This document shows, one piece after another, positions 28,160 to 37,761 of a DNA stretch of 64,000 bases. Origin of the DNA: Pseudomonas silesiensis (lineage in GTDB: Bacteria; Pseudomonadota; Gammaproteobacteria; Pseudomonadales; Pseudomonadaceae); NCBI RefSeq assembly GCF_001661075.1, contig NZ_CP014870.1:4918501-4982500 (forward strand). The letters are read 5' to 3'. How positions within the stretch are numbered: the stretch's first letter is position 1; each line of letters begins with the position of its first letter. Below the pieces are notes generated by a model that was given only the letters and a program-made list of their open reading frames with translations, was not told the DNA's origin and made no database searches. Both the position numbers and the translations under genes were made by a program.

Positions 28160-28561
28160 ATGAAATGTCCTGTTTGCGGCGCCGCTGAACTCATCCATGA
28201 CACCCGCGACCTGCCGTATACCTACAAAGGTGAAACCACTTTCATTGCGGCGGTGACTGGCGATTTTTGCCCAGCCTGTGCCGAGTCTGTCCTGGATGCA
28301 GTTGAGTCGGATCGTGTCATGCGTGAAATGCGTGGGTTCTCGAAGCAGATCAATGCGGCCATTGTCGACCCGGGCTTTATCACGACCGTGCGCAAAAAGC
28401 TCGATCTTGACCAGCGTGAGGCGGCAGAAATTTTCGGGGGCGGAGTTAATGCGTTCTCGCGCTATGAGAATGGCAAGACCAAGCCCCCATTGGCCCTGAT
28501 CAAGCTGCTCAAGGTGCTTGATCGTCACCCCGAACTGTTGAACGAAGTCAGGATGGCATAA
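28160..28561 (+). CDS. mqsA: Antitoxin and repressor MqsA
   Basis: MqsA neutralises MqsR and represses the operon. The 133-residue protein has an N-terminal zinc domain with CPVC (Cys3, Cys6) and CPAC (Cys37, Cys40), and a C-terminal XRE-type helix-turn-helix (REAAEIFGGGVNAFSRYENG) very like E. coli MqsA. As in E. coli, the toxin gene comes first. An operator with AACC/GGTT halves sits upstream of mqsR. Confidence 0.96.
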   Translation: MKCPVCGAAELIHDTRDLPYTYKGETTFIAAVTGDFCPACAESVLDAVESDRVMREMRGFSKQINAAIVDPGFITTVRKKLDLDQREAAEIFGGGVNAFSRYENGKTKPPLALIKLLKVLDRHPELLNEVRMA

Positions 28562-28566
28562 GCGTC

Positions 28567-28597
28567 TTAACCCGGTTGATATACCCCAACCGGGTTT
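28567..28597 (+). terminator. Hairpin after mqsA (probable terminator)
   Basis: AACCCGGTTG...CAACCGGGTT forms a 10-base perfect stem 6 bases after the mqsA stop. The T run after it is weak. The stem itself contains AACC/GGTT halves like the operator. Confidence 0.6.
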
Positions 28598-28794
28598 CAT
28601 GCTGAGCCCTGCCACGAAAGCGGATGAAGCACCTCACCAGCCATCGCGCCTGACTCTGTATCAGTATGAAGGTATTAAAGTCAGTATTGATCAATTACAT
28701 CCTGGAACACAATCGAGGGAAGTACTCAAGGGTTTCACGTCTATCCTGAGCCGTGAAAAAAGTACCCGCTCAATCCTGGAGATCATTATCAATA

Positions 28795-29577
28795 ATGAAT
28801 ATCTACATAGTGTGTGCACACCCGGAATCCGCATCGTTCAATAACAGTCTCGTCACTGCTGCCACCGTTTCTTTTGAAAACCTGGGACATAAAGTCAAAG
28901 TAACCGACTTGTATGCGCACGACTTCGATCCTTGCGAGCACGCCAGGCACTTTCACCCACGCAAGAACAGCCATCGGTTCGACGTACAGGCCGAACAGCG
29001 CTTTGGCTACGAAAATGACGCCCTGCCCGCGCAGGTGGAGAGTCAACTGGCGGCCATTCACTGGGCGGATCTGGTGATTGTGCAGTTTCCGCTGTGGTGG
29101 TTCGGCGCACCCGCGATGCTCAAGGGATGGATGGATCGGGTACTGGTGTACGGCGGCCTTTACTCCAGTGAACAGCGCTTCGAACAAGGCGTGTGTCGGG
29201 GAAAGAAAGTGCTTTTGTGTGTAACGACCGGCTCGTCGGCGGACGAATGCGCGCCGAACGGTCGCGAGGGCAACACCCACTTGCTGTTATGGCCGATCCA
29301 GTATGCCTTTCGTTATGTTGGTTTCGATGTGCTGCAGTCGTATCTGGTACACGGCATATGGGCAGACTGTACGGCATCGGGACGCGACTTGAACGAGGAA
29401 CTGCTGCGCTACAGTTCGTTCTGCGCCGATATTGATCAAGCAGCGGTACTTCCATTTAATTCGCCCACCGATTGGGATGAGCACGGCCAGTTGAAACAGG
29501 GGGCACCCAGTTACACTCCTTTTATCCAGCACCCCGGCAATCGAGATTCAGCAACTACATTGATAGCGGAAAAGTAA
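28795..29577 (+). CDS. NAD(P)H quinone oxidoreductase, flavodoxin-like fold
   Basis: This 260-residue protein of the NQO1/KefF/MdaB-type family starts MNIYIVCAHPESASFNNSLV, the FMN/FAD phosphate-binding region. It has QFPLWWFGAPAMLKGWMDRV, the flavin-contact segment of this family, and a GLY-containing loop (VYGGLYSS). It probably reduces quinones or electrophiles in the cytoplasm. It lies 233 bases after mqsA and is the last gene of the AT-richer patch. Confidence 0.88.
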   Translation: MNIYIVCAHPESASFNNSLVTAATVSFENLGHKVKVTDLYAHDFDPCEHARHFHPRKNSHRFDVQAEQRFGYENDALPAQVESQLAAIHWADLVIVQFPLWWFGAPAMLKGWMDRVLVYGGLYSSEQRFEQGVCRGKKVLLCVTTGSSADECAPNGREGNTHLLLWPIQYAFRYVGFDVLQSYLVHGIWADCTASGRDLNEELLRYSSFCADIDQAAVLPFNSPTDWDEHGQLKQGAPSYTPFIQHPGNRDSATTLIAEK

Positions 29578-29609
29578 ATCCTACAGACAATATTGATAAT
29601 TCCTACAAA

Positions 29610-29646
29610 CAATAAACCCGGCCATCGCCGGGTTTATTGTTTTCAA
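29610..29646. terminator. Bidirectional terminator between quinone reductase and permease
   Basis: AATAAACCCGGC...GCCGGGTTTATT is a long perfect stem followed by TGTTTT on the plus strand, with A-rich sequence on the other side. It serves the two convergent genes. Confidence 0.85.
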
Positions 29647-29653
29647 GTTATAT

Positions 29654-31072
29654 CTACTTCACGGCTGGAGCGGTATTCGTTACCTGCTGCGCGCTGCGCT
29701 TGTTCTTGATGCCGTAGCAGACCCACATGAACGCAACCCACACCGGAATTGCGTACACCGAGATCTGGATCCCCGGGATCAACAGCATCACGCCCAGAAT
29801 GAACACCACGAACGCCAGGCACACATAGTTGCCGTACGGGTACCACAGGGCCTTGAACAGCGGCGTCTGTTTGGTTTTGTCCATATGCTGGCGGAACTTG
29901 AAGTGCGAGAAGCTGATCATTGCCCAGTTGATCACCAGGGTTGCGACCACCAGCGACATCAACAGCTCCAGGGCGCTATGGGGAATCAGGTAGTTCAGCA
30001 GCACGGCGATCAGCGTCACTGCCGCCGACGCCAGGATCGAACGCACAGGCACACCGCGCTTGTCGATCTTCGCCAGGGCTTTGGGCGCATCGCCCTGCTC
30101 CGCCATGCCCAGCAGCATGCGGCTGTTGCAGTAGGTGCCGCTGTTGTACACCGACAATGCCGCGGTCAGGACCACGAAGTTGAGGATGTGCGCGGCGGTG
30201 TCGCTGCCGAGCATCGAGAACACTTGCACGAACGGGCTGCCGCTATAGGAATCGCCAGAGGCGTTCAGGGTTGCCAGCAGGCTGTCCCACGGGGTCAGCG
30301 ACAGCAGGATGACCAGCGCACCGATGTAGAAAATCAGGATGCGGTAGATCACCTGGTTGATGGCCTTGGGGATCACGGTTCTTGGCTGGTCGGCTTCTGC
30401 CGCAGTGAAACCGAGCATTTCCAGGCCGCCGAAGGAGAACATGATGATCGCCATGGCCATGACCAGACCGCTGACGCCGTTCGGGAAGAAGCCGCCGTGG
30501 GACCACAGGTTGGTCACCGACGCTTGCGGACCACCGTTGCCGCTGACCAACAGGTAGCTGCCGAGGGCAATCATGCCGACGATGGCCACGACCTTGATGA
30601 TCGCAAACCAGAACTCGGCCTCGCCAAACACTTTGACGTTGGCCAGGTTGATCAGGTTGATCAGGACGAAGAACCCCGCGGCCGAGACCCAGGTCGGGAT
30701 GTCCGGCGCCCAGTAATGGATGTATTTGCCGACTGCGGTCAGCTCCGACATGCCCACCAGGATGTACAGGATCCAGCAGTTCCAGCCCGACAGGAAGCCG
30801 GCGAAACCGCCCCAGTACTTGTGCGCGAAGTGGCTGAAGGAACCGGCCACCGGCTCTTCGACAATCATTTCGCCCAGCTGGCGCATGATCATGAAAGCAA
30901 TGAAGCCGCAGATGGCGTAGCCGAGGATCATCGACGGGCCGGCGGATTTCAGTACGCCGGCCGAGCCGAGGAACAGTCCGGTACCGATCGCGCCACCGAG
31001 GGCGATCAGTTGAATATGGCGATTTTTCAGGCCGCGCTTCAGCTCGCCTGAATGCGAGTTTTGTCCACTCAT
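29654..31072 (-). CDS. aroP: Aromatic amino acid permease (AroP-type)
   Basis: This is an inner-membrane proton symporter of the APC family, 472 residues with about 12 helices from ATG at 31072. The start (ELKRGLKNRHIQLIALGGAI, GTGLFLGSAG), EEPVAGSFSHFAHKYWGGFA and SVYNSGTYCNSRMLLGMAEQ are close to E. coli AroP, which carries Phe, Tyr and Trp. PheP or a related amino acid is possible. Its presence near phh genes fits aromatic amino acid use, but no shared operator was found. Confidence 0.88.
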   Translation of the reverse strand: MSGQNSHSGELKRGLKNRHIQLIALGGAIGTGLFLGSAGVLKSAGPSMILGYAICGFIAFMIMRQLGEMIVEEPVAGSFSHFAHKYWGGFAGFLSGWNCWILYILVGMSELTAVGKYIHYWAPDIPTWVSAAGFFVLINLINLANVKVFGEAEFWFAIIKVVAIVGMIALGSYLLVSGNGGPQASVTNLWSHGGFFPNGVSGLVMAMAIIMFSFGGLEMLGFTAAEADQPRTVIPKAINQVIYRILIFYIGALVILLSLTPWDSLLATLNASGDSYSGSPFVQVFSMLGSDTAAHILNFVVLTAALSVYNSGTYCNSRMLLGMAEQGDAPKALAKIDKRGVPVRSILASAAVTLIAVLLNYLIPHSALELLMSLVVATLVINWAMISFSHFKFRQHMDKTKQTPLFKALWYPYGNYVCLAFVVFILGVMLLIPGIQISVYAIPVWVAFMWVCYGIKNKRSAQQVTNTAPAVK

Positions 31073-31752
31073 GAAAAGGGTCTCACGCAAGGTTTGATGA
31101 TGTTCGTTAGACGTTGCTGCTCGGTTACGGCTTCAAGCAGCGCCGATCAAACCCCAGCGCAGGCACCGGGAGTCCAGCGTTTTTACAACGGTCATGCGTC
31201 ACCTGTTTGTTTTTATCTGTGACGAAATCGGACCCGACACGCTCGTGACGTGGCGGAGTGAACAAGGCGGATAACCTTGAGGTTTGCGCAGATGCGCAGG
31301 AGGTCACAGTTAAAACGCGGCGCATTGTACACCTGTAACCCCCTGCTGCCAGACACCGTTGGATCAACGTGTCGTTTGCCGGGATTGCCTGTGTCCGCCC
31401 CGAGTGTCTCGGGCGGCTGCAAAAAAAGAGTCAGACCTTTGCGGGTCATCGACGGAGGCGCCAGAAAAATCGCCCCGAGGGAAGAGATGGAATCGAGTCA
31501 CGGCGTACATTGCGCCTCCTTCTTGTTATGCACCTGCACGACAGGCATGAGGCGCATCTGATCCTTGATGAGGCTTTGAAACAAGCGGGCCAGAGGGCTG
31601 GGAAGGGTTCGACATGGCAAGTGGATGGAAGCATTTCCTTACAGTGTCTGGACAATCCCGATTCCACAGGACTGAGCAGTAGATTTCGTAAGATTTTCGT
31701 TACAGGACGTAACGCTGGTTTTCCAGTCCGAGTCTGGTGGAGTTGCCACTGG

Positions 31753-31865
31753 CGTCTTCGTCGGAACGCCGCCCGGACCAAGCCCGCTCCCACAGTGTCC
31801 GGGGGTGCATGCGGACCTTGCGTACACCCGCTCACCCTGTGGGAGCGGGCTTGCTCGCGAAGAGG
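31753..31865. repeat. REPIN-type inverted repeat, CGTCGGAACG arm
   Basis: Left arm CTTCGTCGGAACGCCGCCCG runs into CAAGCCCGCTCCCACAG; right arm CTGTGGGAGCGGGCTTGCTC ends in GCGAAGAG. The left arm shares its extension with 4665 and 53668. Confidence 0.82.
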
Positions 31866-31895
31866 CCCTGACATTCACCACATCACTAACGCCAG

Positions 31896-31932
31896 AGAAA
31901 AAAAAACGCCAACCCGAAGGTTGGCGTTTTTG
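31896..31932 (-). terminator. Rho-independent terminator of rluB
   Basis: AACGCCAACC-CGAA-GGTTGGCGTT is a perfect stem with a tetraloop, followed on the minus strand by ten T residues. It lies 17 bases after the rluB stop. Confidence 0.9.
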
Positions 31933-31948
31933 ATGAAGCGTTTACCGC

Positions 31949-33247
31949 TTACTCAGGCTTGCGACGACCGAAACCCGGACGCTGGCCGGAACCGGCTGGC
32001 GCACCGCGGCGTTTGCCCGATGGCGCGTCCTTGTCGACCAGGACGATCCCCGGGCGCTTCTTCGGTGCCGGCTTGGCCGGACGCTTGGTGTCGGACGGAC
32101 GGTCCGCCACTGGCGTACCGCGACTCGCATCACCACGAGGTTCACCACGACCTGCCGGGGCGCCGCGATCACTGCGACCACCGCTTGGCGCACCACGGCC
32201 TTCACCGCGCTCGGTGCGACCGTTGGCCGGACGTGGCGTGCGTGGACCGCGCTCGCCGTCAGCACGAGGTGCTGCTGGCTTGCGGGCTGGACGCTCGCCT
32301 TCGATTTGCGGTTCACGGGAGTCACGCGGCGTAGCAGCGGTCTGGTTACCGATGGCTGGACGCAACGAACGCACGCGCTCGGTCTTGCCCATCGGACGCG
32401 ACGATTTACGCTGCATGCGATCGAGCTTGTCTTTGCTCTTGGCGTTCATCTGCGGCATGGCCACCGGCGTCAGGCCCACTTCAGCACTCAGAATGTCGAC
32501 TTCGTACTGGCTCATTTCGCGCCAGCGACCCATCGGCAGGTCGGAGTTGAGGAACACCGGACCGAAACGCACGCGCTTCAGACGGCTGACCACCAGGCCC
32601 TGGGATTCCCACAGACGACGGACTTCGCGGTTGCGACCTTCCATGACCACGCAGTGGTACCAGTGGTTGAAACCTTCGCCACCCGGGGCTTGCTTGATGT
32701 CGGTGAACTTGGCCGGGCCATCTTCGAGGACGACGCCCGCCTTCAGGCGCTCGATCATTTCGTCATCGACTTCGCCACGCACACGAACTGCGTATTCACG
32801 GTCCATTTCGTAGGACGGGTGCATCAGGCGGTTGGCCAGTTCACCGTCGGTGGTGAACATCAGCAAACCGGTGGTGTTGATGTCCAGGCGGCCGATGTTG
32901 ATCCAGCGACCTTCTTTCGGGCGCGGCATCTTGTCGAAAACGGTTGGACGGCCTTCCGGGTCGAGGCGGGTGCAGATTTCGCCGTCGGGCTTGTTGTACA
33001 TGATCACGCGGCGTACCGACTCGGCGGCTTCTTCGCGCTTGATCACCTTGCCATCGATGGTGATGGCGTCGTGCATGTCGACGCGCAGGCCGAGGGTGGC
33101 GTCTTTGCCATTGACCTTGATGCGGCCGTGGCTGATCCAGGCTTCTACGTCACGGCGCGAGCCGACGCCGATACGGGCGAGGACTTTCTGCAGTTTTTCG
33201 CCTGCTGGGCCGATTTCCTGGTCGTCTTTCTGGTCTTTGATACTCAT
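31949..33247 (-). CDS. rluB: 23S rRNA pseudouridine synthase RluB
   Basis: RluB makes pseudouridine 2605 in 23S rRNA. The 432-residue protein has an N-terminal S4 RNA-binding domain (KLQKVLARIGVGSRRDVEAW), then the catalytic domain with Asp in GRLDINTTGLLMFTTDGEL. The last 160 or so residues form a low-complexity Arg/Gly/Pro/Ala tail, common in pseudomonad RluB and longer than the E. coli one. RluB rather than RluE/F is chosen from the S4 domain and tail; a dedicated terminator follows. Confidence 0.92.
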   Translation of the reverse strand: MSIKDQKDDQEIGPAGEKLQKVLARIGVGSRRDVEAWISHGRIKVNGKDATLGLRVDMHDAITIDGKVIKREEAAESVRRVIMYNKPDGEICTRLDPEGRPTVFDKMPRPKEGRWINIGRLDINTTGLLMFTTDGELANRLMHPSYEMDREYAVRVRGEVDDEMIERLKAGVVLEDGPAKFTDIKQAPGGEGFNHWYHCVVMEGRNREVRRLWESQGLVVSRLKRVRFGPVFLNSDLPMGRWREMSQYEVDILSAEVGLTPVAMPQMNAKSKDKLDRMQRKSSRPMGKTERVRSLRPAIGNQTAATPRDSREPQIEGERPARKPAAPRADGERGPRTPRPANGRTERGEGRGAPSGGRSDRGAPAGRGEPRGDASRGTPVADRPSDTKRPAKPAPKKRPGIVLVDKDAPSGKRRGAPAGSGQRPGFGRRKPE

Positions 33248-33402
33248 CTGGGCACCTCCCGGTGTGGTCTGTTCAGGCAGCCCTGAAGTGAGGGGCCTGA
33301 AGCGTGAAAGCTGGGCACTCGGGCGAAGGGATCGCCGGAGGGTCGCGAATCATACGCTCATGGAAGCATTCGCGCATCAGAGACTAGTCGATGAAGGCCA
33401 GG

Positions 33403-33594
33403 TTATTTGCTTTTCCGCCGGCCGGTGGCACCGAGCTTGATCAACCGCAACGCCGCCTCAGCCAGCACCGTGCGCTTGTCGACCTTGTCGAGTTTCTTCC
33501 AGGCCTTGATCTCGCGCTTGCTGCGGCCGCAGCCGATGCAGATGTCGTCGGTGAATTTGCAGACGCTGATGCAGGGGTCTTTGGTTGAGCTCAT
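33403..33594 (-). CDS. DUF1289 family small cysteine protein
   Basis: A 63-residue basic protein from ATG at 33594 with GGAG upstream. It has the DUF1289 pattern: DPCISVCKFTDDICIGCGRS contains four cysteines likely to bind a metal or cluster, followed by a conserved WKKLDK. The function of the family is unknown. It lies upstream of rluB on the same strand, 155 bases away. Confidence 0.88.
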   Translation of the reverse strand: MSSTKDPCISVCKFTDDICIGCGRSKREIKAWKKLDKVDKRTVLAEAALRLIKLGATGRRKSK

Positions 33595-33617
33595 CGATAA
33601 CTCCAAACAACACATGA

Positions 33618-33710
33618 CCCCCTGTAGGAGCGAGCTTGCTCGCGATGGTGTGTCAGTTAACGTTGATTTGACTGACACACCATCGCGAGCAAGCTCGCTC
33701 CTACAGGGGA
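33618..33710. repeat. REPIN-type inverted repeat, plain arms
   Basis: CCCCTGTAGGAGCGAGCTTG and its exact inverse flank a centre that itself contains GGTGTGTCAGT...ACTGACACACC. The whole 93 bases are close to a perfect palindrome. Confidence 0.9.
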
Positions 33711-33734
33711 TTTGGAGTGTCAGCAGAGTGTGGG

Positions 33735-34739
33735 TCAGTCTTCGAATTCTCGGCGTTCGGCTTCGATAGCTTCGGCGAGGGCTTTGGCTTCAGCCTCTTC
33801 GTCGGTCAATTCGGGCTCGGGATTCGCTTGTTCGAGCGCGGCAACAGCGGCCAGGAGTTTTTCGCGAGCTTCGGCGACGCCAAGCACATCATCTTCCCGC
33901 TCTTCTTCCTGCACTTCTTGCCGCGTTTCTTCCCGCTCTTCTTCAACTGTGGTCTCGGCCTCGACCTGAAGTTCAGCTTCGATCTCAGGCTGTTCCTCCA
34001 CCTCTACGGAATCAGTCACCGCACCATCGCGCAGGATGTCGTCGAAATCGGTCTTGAGCCCCTCCTCCATCGTGTCCAGCTCCTGCAACAACGTATGGAA
34101 ACTGGTTTCTTCCTTCGGCTCTTCCGGCTCGGCACTGGCGTCGGCCAATTCCTGCAACCCGGCAGGCACCGGGGCGTCGTCGAAATCCAGCACCGGATCA
34201 GGTTCCAGTTCGCGCAGCTCGGCAAGCGGTGGCAGATCGTCGAGGTTCTTCAGGTTGAAGTGATCGAGAAAGACTTTGGTGGTGGCGAACATCGCCGGTT
34301 TGCCGGGCACGTCGCGGTAGCCGACGATGCGAATCCACTCGCGTTCCAGCAGGGTCTTGACGATGTGAGTGTTGACCGCCACACCCCGTACGTCTTCGAT
34401 TTCGCCCCGGGTAATCGGTTGGCGATAGGCGATCAGGGCCATGGTTTCGAGCATGGCGCGGGAATAGCGTTGCGGACGCTCTTCCCACAGACGCCCCACC
34501 CATGGCGAGAACTTTTCGCGGATCTGCAGGCGATACCCGGAAGCCACTTCCTTCAACTCGAAGGCGCGGCCGTCGCAGGACTTGGCCAGAATCGTCAGCG
34601 CTTTCTTGAAGACAGGCGGCTCCGGTCGTTCGGCCTCTTCGAAGAGTTCGAACAGGCGTTCAAGCGATTGCGGTTTTCCCGAGGCCAACAAAAAGGCCTC
34701 AAGCAGTGGCGCGAGCTCGCGGGGTTCACTCAGGTTCAT
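33735..34739 (-). CDS. scpB: Condensin subunit ScpB
   Basis: ScpB is the winged-helix subunit of the SMC-ScpAB chromosome condensation complex. The N-terminal about 180 residues have the family core (YRQPITRGEIEDVRGVAVNT, LLEREWIRIVGYRDVPGKPA). The 334-residue protein has a long Glu-rich C-terminal extension (about 190-334), typical of pseudomonads and probably disordered. It lies 11 bases after scpA. Confidence 0.95.
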   Translation of the reverse strand: MNLSEPRELAPLLEAFLLASGKPQSLERLFELFEEAERPEPPVFKKALTILAKSCDGRAFELKEVASGYRLQIREKFSPWVGRLWEERPQRYSRAMLETMALIAYRQPITRGEIEDVRGVAVNTHIVKTLLEREWIRIVGYRDVPGKPAMFATTKVFLDHFNLKNLDDLPPLAELRELEPDPVLDFDDAPVPAGLQELADASAEPEEPKEETSFHTLLQELDTMEEGLKTDFDDILRDGAVTDSVEVEEQPEIEAELQVEAETTVEEEREETRQEVQEEEREDDVLGVAEAREKLLAAVAALEQANPEPELTDEEAEAKALAEAIEAERREFED

Positions 34740-34750
34740 GATTCAACTCG

Positions 34751-35569
34751 TTATTCGGCTCGGGCCCGGACGTGGATCGCCGCGAACGGCTCATTCTGCA
34801 CCAGCTCGACCAGGGATTCCTTGACCAGTTCGAGGATCGCCATAAAAGTCACCACCACCCCGAGGCGTCCTTCCTCAGCGGTAAACAGCTCGACGAAGGG
34901 CACGAAACCGCCGCCCTTGAGCCGTTCCAGCACATCGCTCATGCGTTCGCGGGTGGACAATGCCTCGCGACTGACCTGGTGGCTTTCGAACATGTCGCCC
35001 CGGCGCAGGACCTCGGCCATGGACATCAGCAATTCTTCCAGACTCACATCCGGCAACAGCTTGCGCGCACGGGCCTCCGGGGCATCCAGCTTGGGCACCA
35101 CCACGTCTCGGCCGACGCGACTCAAGCCATCGATGCCTTCAGCGGCCGCCTTGAAGCGTTCGTACTGCTGCAAGCGCCGGATCAGTTCGGCGCGGGGGTC
35201 GTCTTCTTCGGCTTCGATGGTTTCGGCACGGGGCAGCAACATCCGCGACTTGATTTCGGCCAGCATCGCGGCCATCACCAGGTATTCCGCGGCCAGCTCC
35301 AGGCGCACCGACTGCATCAATTCGACATACCCCATGTACTGACGGGTGATTTCCGCCACCGGGATGTCGAGGATGTTGATGTTCTGTTTGCGGATCAGGT
35401 ACAGCAACAGGTCGAGGGGGCCTTCGAAGGCTTCGAGAAACACCTCGAGCGCGTCCGGCGGGATATACAAATCCAGCGGCATCTCCATGACCGCCTGGCC
35501 ATAGACCATCGCGAAGGGCAGCTCTTGCTGGGCTCCGGCCTGATCGTCGACGGGTTCTACCGCGGACAT
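34751..35569 (-). CDS. scpA: Condensin subunit ScpA
   Basis: ScpA is the kleisin that bridges SMC heads. The 272-residue protein has the N-terminal FEGPLDLLLYLIRKQNINIL motif and the Met/Leu-rich middle (EYLVMAAMLAEIKSRMLLPR). A C-terminal winged helix follows. Its start touches the end of the upstream yciO-like gene, so this run is one transcript with scpB. Confidence 0.95.
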   Translation of the reverse strand: MSAVEPVDDQAGAQQELPFAMVYGQAVMEMPLDLYIPPDALEVFLEAFEGPLDLLLYLIRKQNINILDIPVAEITRQYMGYVELMQSVRLELAAEYLVMAAMLAEIKSRMLLPRAETIEAEEDDPRAELIRRLQQYERFKAAAEGIDGLSRVGRDVVVPKLDAPEARARKLLPDVSLEELLMSMAEVLRRGDMFESHQVSREALSTRERMSDVLERLKGGGFVPFVELFTAEEGRLGVVVTFMAILELVKESLVELVQNEPFAAIHVRARAE

Positions 35570-36199
35570 CTAGGCTTCGGCCATGAAGGGCGCGGGGTCG
35601 CCACAACCGACGCGGATCACTTCCGGCTCGCCATCGGCGAGGTTGATCACGGTGGACGCCTTGATCCCGCCGAAACCGCCGTCGATGATCAGGTCGACCT
35701 GATGCTCGAGCAACTGGCGCATTTCGTAAGGATCGCTCATCGGGTCGGTGTCGCCGGGCATGATCAGGGTCACGCTCATCAACGGTTCGCCGAGCTCTTC
35801 CAGCAGTGCCAGGGCAATCGGATGGGCCGGCACGCGCAGGCCAATGGTGCGTTTTTTCGGGTGCAACAACAGGCGCGGGACTTCGCGGGTGGCGTTGAGG
35901 ATGAAGGTGTAAGGCCCCGGCAGATGCGCCTTGAGCAGCCGGAAAGTGCCCGTGTCGATCTTGGCGAACAGCCCCAACTGCGACAGGTCGCTGCAGATCA
36001 GCGCGAAGTTGTGCTTCTCGTCCAGTTGACGCAAGCGGCGCACGCGCTCCACGGCGTTCTTGTCACCGATCTGGCAACCAATGGCGTAGGAAGAGTCTGT
36101 GGGATAAATCACCACCCCGCCTTTGCGGATGATCTCGACAGCCTGTTTGATCAGGCGCGCTTGCGGGTTTTCCGGATGAATCTGGAAAAATTGACTCAC
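35570..36199 (-). CDS. YciO/Sua5-family protein (L-threonylcarbamoyladenylate synthase-like)
   Basis: A 209-residue YrdC-fold protein read from GTG at 36199, where the sequence VSQFFQIHPENPQARLIKQA aligns with the start of E. coli YciO. It has GGVVIYPTDSSYAIGCQIGD and RTIGLRVPAHPIALALLEEL. YciO relatives may make threonylcarbamoyl-AMP for tRNA t6A weakly or have another role. A longer reading from 36238 or 36328 would overlap the PHP gene and is rejected. Confidence 0.88.
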   Translation of the reverse strand: MSQFFQIHPENPQARLIKQAVEIIRKGGVVIYPTDSSYAIGCQIGDKNAVERVRRLRQLDEKHNFALICSDLSQLGLFAKIDTGTFRLLKAHLPGPYTFILNATREVPRLLLHPKKRTIGLRVPAHPIALALLEELGEPLMSVTLIMPGDTDPMSDPYEMRQLLEHQVDLIIDGGFGGIKASTVINLADGEPEVIRVGCGDPAPFMAEA

Positions 36200-36212
36200 A
36201 TTCTCTACCTGT

Positions 36213-37076
36213 TCAGACGGCGGCAATAATTGGCTCATGTTTGAATCGACACCACAATGGCGGCAGATCCTCCGGGAGCGGGCGATATTCACCGATCTCG
36301 GACCAGCCTCCAGGGCCATGAAAATCACTGCCGGCGCTGACCAGCAGACCGAACTCCCGGGCTAGAATCGCCAGGCTGCCCACTTGCTCGGCGGGCTGAT
36401 GGCCATTGACCACTTCGATCGCGTGGCCCCCTGCTTGAATATAGTCGGCAATCAGCCGGCGACGTTTGCTGCGAGTGAAATCGTAATGCCAGGGATGCGC
36501 CAGGCTGACCCAGGCTTTCGCCGCGCGCAGGGTTTCGACGGTGTCTTCCAGGGTCGGCCAGTGTTGCTTGACGTCCCCCAGCTTGCCGGCACCCAGCCAT
36601 TTGCGGAACGCCTCGGCGCGATCCTTGACGTAACCCTCGCGCACCATCCAGTCGGCGAAATGCGGACGGGCCGGCGCGTTGCCGCTGTCGCCCAGTTCCT
36701 GCTGAATGGCCCGGGCACCGTCCAGCGCTCCCGGCATGCCTTTCAACGCCAGCTTGCGGCTTATTTCTTCGGACCGTAGCCAGCGGCCATCGTGCAATCT
36801 GGCAATCGCCTCGACCAACGGTACTGCATTCACATCGAATCCGTAGCCCAGCACGTGGATGGTCGCGCCGCCCCAGGTGCAGGATAATTCGACGCCATTG
36901 ACCAGTTGCATGCCCAGCGCGGACGCCGCGCTGCGGGCCTCATCAAGGCCCTCGAGGGTGTCGTGATCGGTCAAGGCCAGGACTCGCACGCCTTTTTCGA
37001 ACGCACGCGCAACCAGGACCGCAGGCGCCAAGGCGCCATCGGAGGCCGTGCTGTGGCAGTGCAAATCAACATTCAC
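36213..37076 (-). CDS. rnm: PHP-domain 5'-3' exonuclease (RNase AM / YciV-like)
   Basis: A 287-residue metal-dependent phosphoesterase. The PHP motifs are present: [34 protein letters not shown] and [11 protein letters not shown], which together hold the metal-binding His/Asp residues. E. coli RNase AM (formerly YciV/TrpH) trims 5' ends of rRNA and degrades 3',5'-pNp. It precedes the yciO-like gene by 13 bases. Confidence 0.88.
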   Translation of the reverse strand: MNVDLHCHSTASDGALAPAVLVARAFEKGVRVLALTDHDTLEGLDEARSAASALGMQLVNGVELSCTWGGATIHVLGYGFDVNAVPLVEAIARLHDGRWLRSEEISRKLALKGMPGALDGARAIQQELGDSGNAPARPHFADWMVREGYVKDRAEAFRKWLGAGKLGDVKQHWPTLEDTVETLRAAKAWVSLAHPWHYDFTRSKRRRLIADYIQAGGHAIEVVNGHQPAEQVGSLAILAREFGLLVSAGSDFHGPGGWSEIGEYRPLPEDLPPLWCRFKHEPIIAAV

Positions 37077-37163
37077 GGGGATGTGTTACCTCAAATCAGC
37101 TGGCGCTATCGCGCGCCCATATGTTTGTTATTATGCCGCCACATCCTGCTTCTGGCTGCCACT

Positions 37164-37760
37164 GTGAAACAATTCATCGATTTCATCCCGCTTCTGCTGT
37201 TCTTCATCGTGTTCAAAATCGAGCCCCGGGTGGTCGATATCGCCGGTCATCAACTGACCGTCGGCGGTATCTACAGCGCCACCGCGATGCTGATCGTCAG
37301 CTCCCTGGTGGTCTACGGCGCGCTCTATATCAAGCAGCGCAAGCTGGAAAAGAGCCAGTGGCTGACCCTCATCGCCTGCCTGGTCTTCGGCAGCCTGACC
37401 CTGGCGTTCCACAGCGAAACCTTCCTGAAATGGAAAGCCCCGGTGGTCAACTGGCTGTTTGCCCTGGCGTTCATCGGCAGCCATTTCGTCGGTGATCAAT
37501 TGTTGATCAAGCGCATCATGGGCCACGCACTGACCCTGCCGGAGCCGGTCTGGACCCGACTGAACATCGCCTGGATCGGGTTTTTCCTGTTTTGTGGCGC
37601 CGCCAACCTGTTTGTCGCGTTCACCTTCCAGAGCTACTGGGTCGACTTCAAGGTCTTCGGCAGCCTGGGCATGACCTTGCTGTTCCTGGTCGCACAGGGC
37701 ATCTACCTGTCCCGCCATCTGCACGACGCCGATACCACAACGCCAAAAACCGAGGACTGA
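37164..37760 (+). CDS. yciB: Septation protein A-like membrane protein (YciB)
   Basis: This is an inner-membrane protein with about five helices, 198 residues from GTG at 37164. Motifs are [20 protein letters not shown] near the start and [20 protein letters not shown] near the end. YciB affects cell shape and envelope synthesis in E. coli; it is named IspZ/septation protein A in older literature. A longer frame from 36906 overlaps the PHP gene antisense and is rejected. The next gene starts two bases after its stop. Confidence 0.93.
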   Translation: MKQFIDFIPLLLFFIVFKIEPRVVDIAGHQLTVGGIYSATAMLIVSSLVVYGALYIKQRKLEKSQWLTLIACLVFGSLTLAFHSETFLKWKAPVVNWLFALAFIGSHFVGDQLLIKRIMGHALTLPEPVWTRLNIAWIGFFLFCGAANLFVAFTFQSYWVDFKVFGSLGMTLLFLVAQGIYLSRHLHDADTTTPKTED

Positions 37761-37761
37761 C

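Larger units (their letters stand above)
31073..31948. other. Long intergenic region between aroP and rluB
   Basis: About 800 bases without a supported gene. It should contain the aroP promoter at its left end. A REPIN lies at 31753-31865 and the rluB terminator at 31896-31932. Reading frames in it lack ribosome sites or continue into rluB antisense. Confidence 0.6.

Noticed and set aside
28599..28844. 81-codon frame before the quinone reductase
   Set aside because: Overlaps the true start at 28795 in another frame and has no ribosome site.
36200..36328. N-terminal extension of the yciO-like gene to 36328
   Set aside because: The added residues overlap the PHP gene's end and do not match the family; the GTG at 36199 fits E. 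coli YciO.
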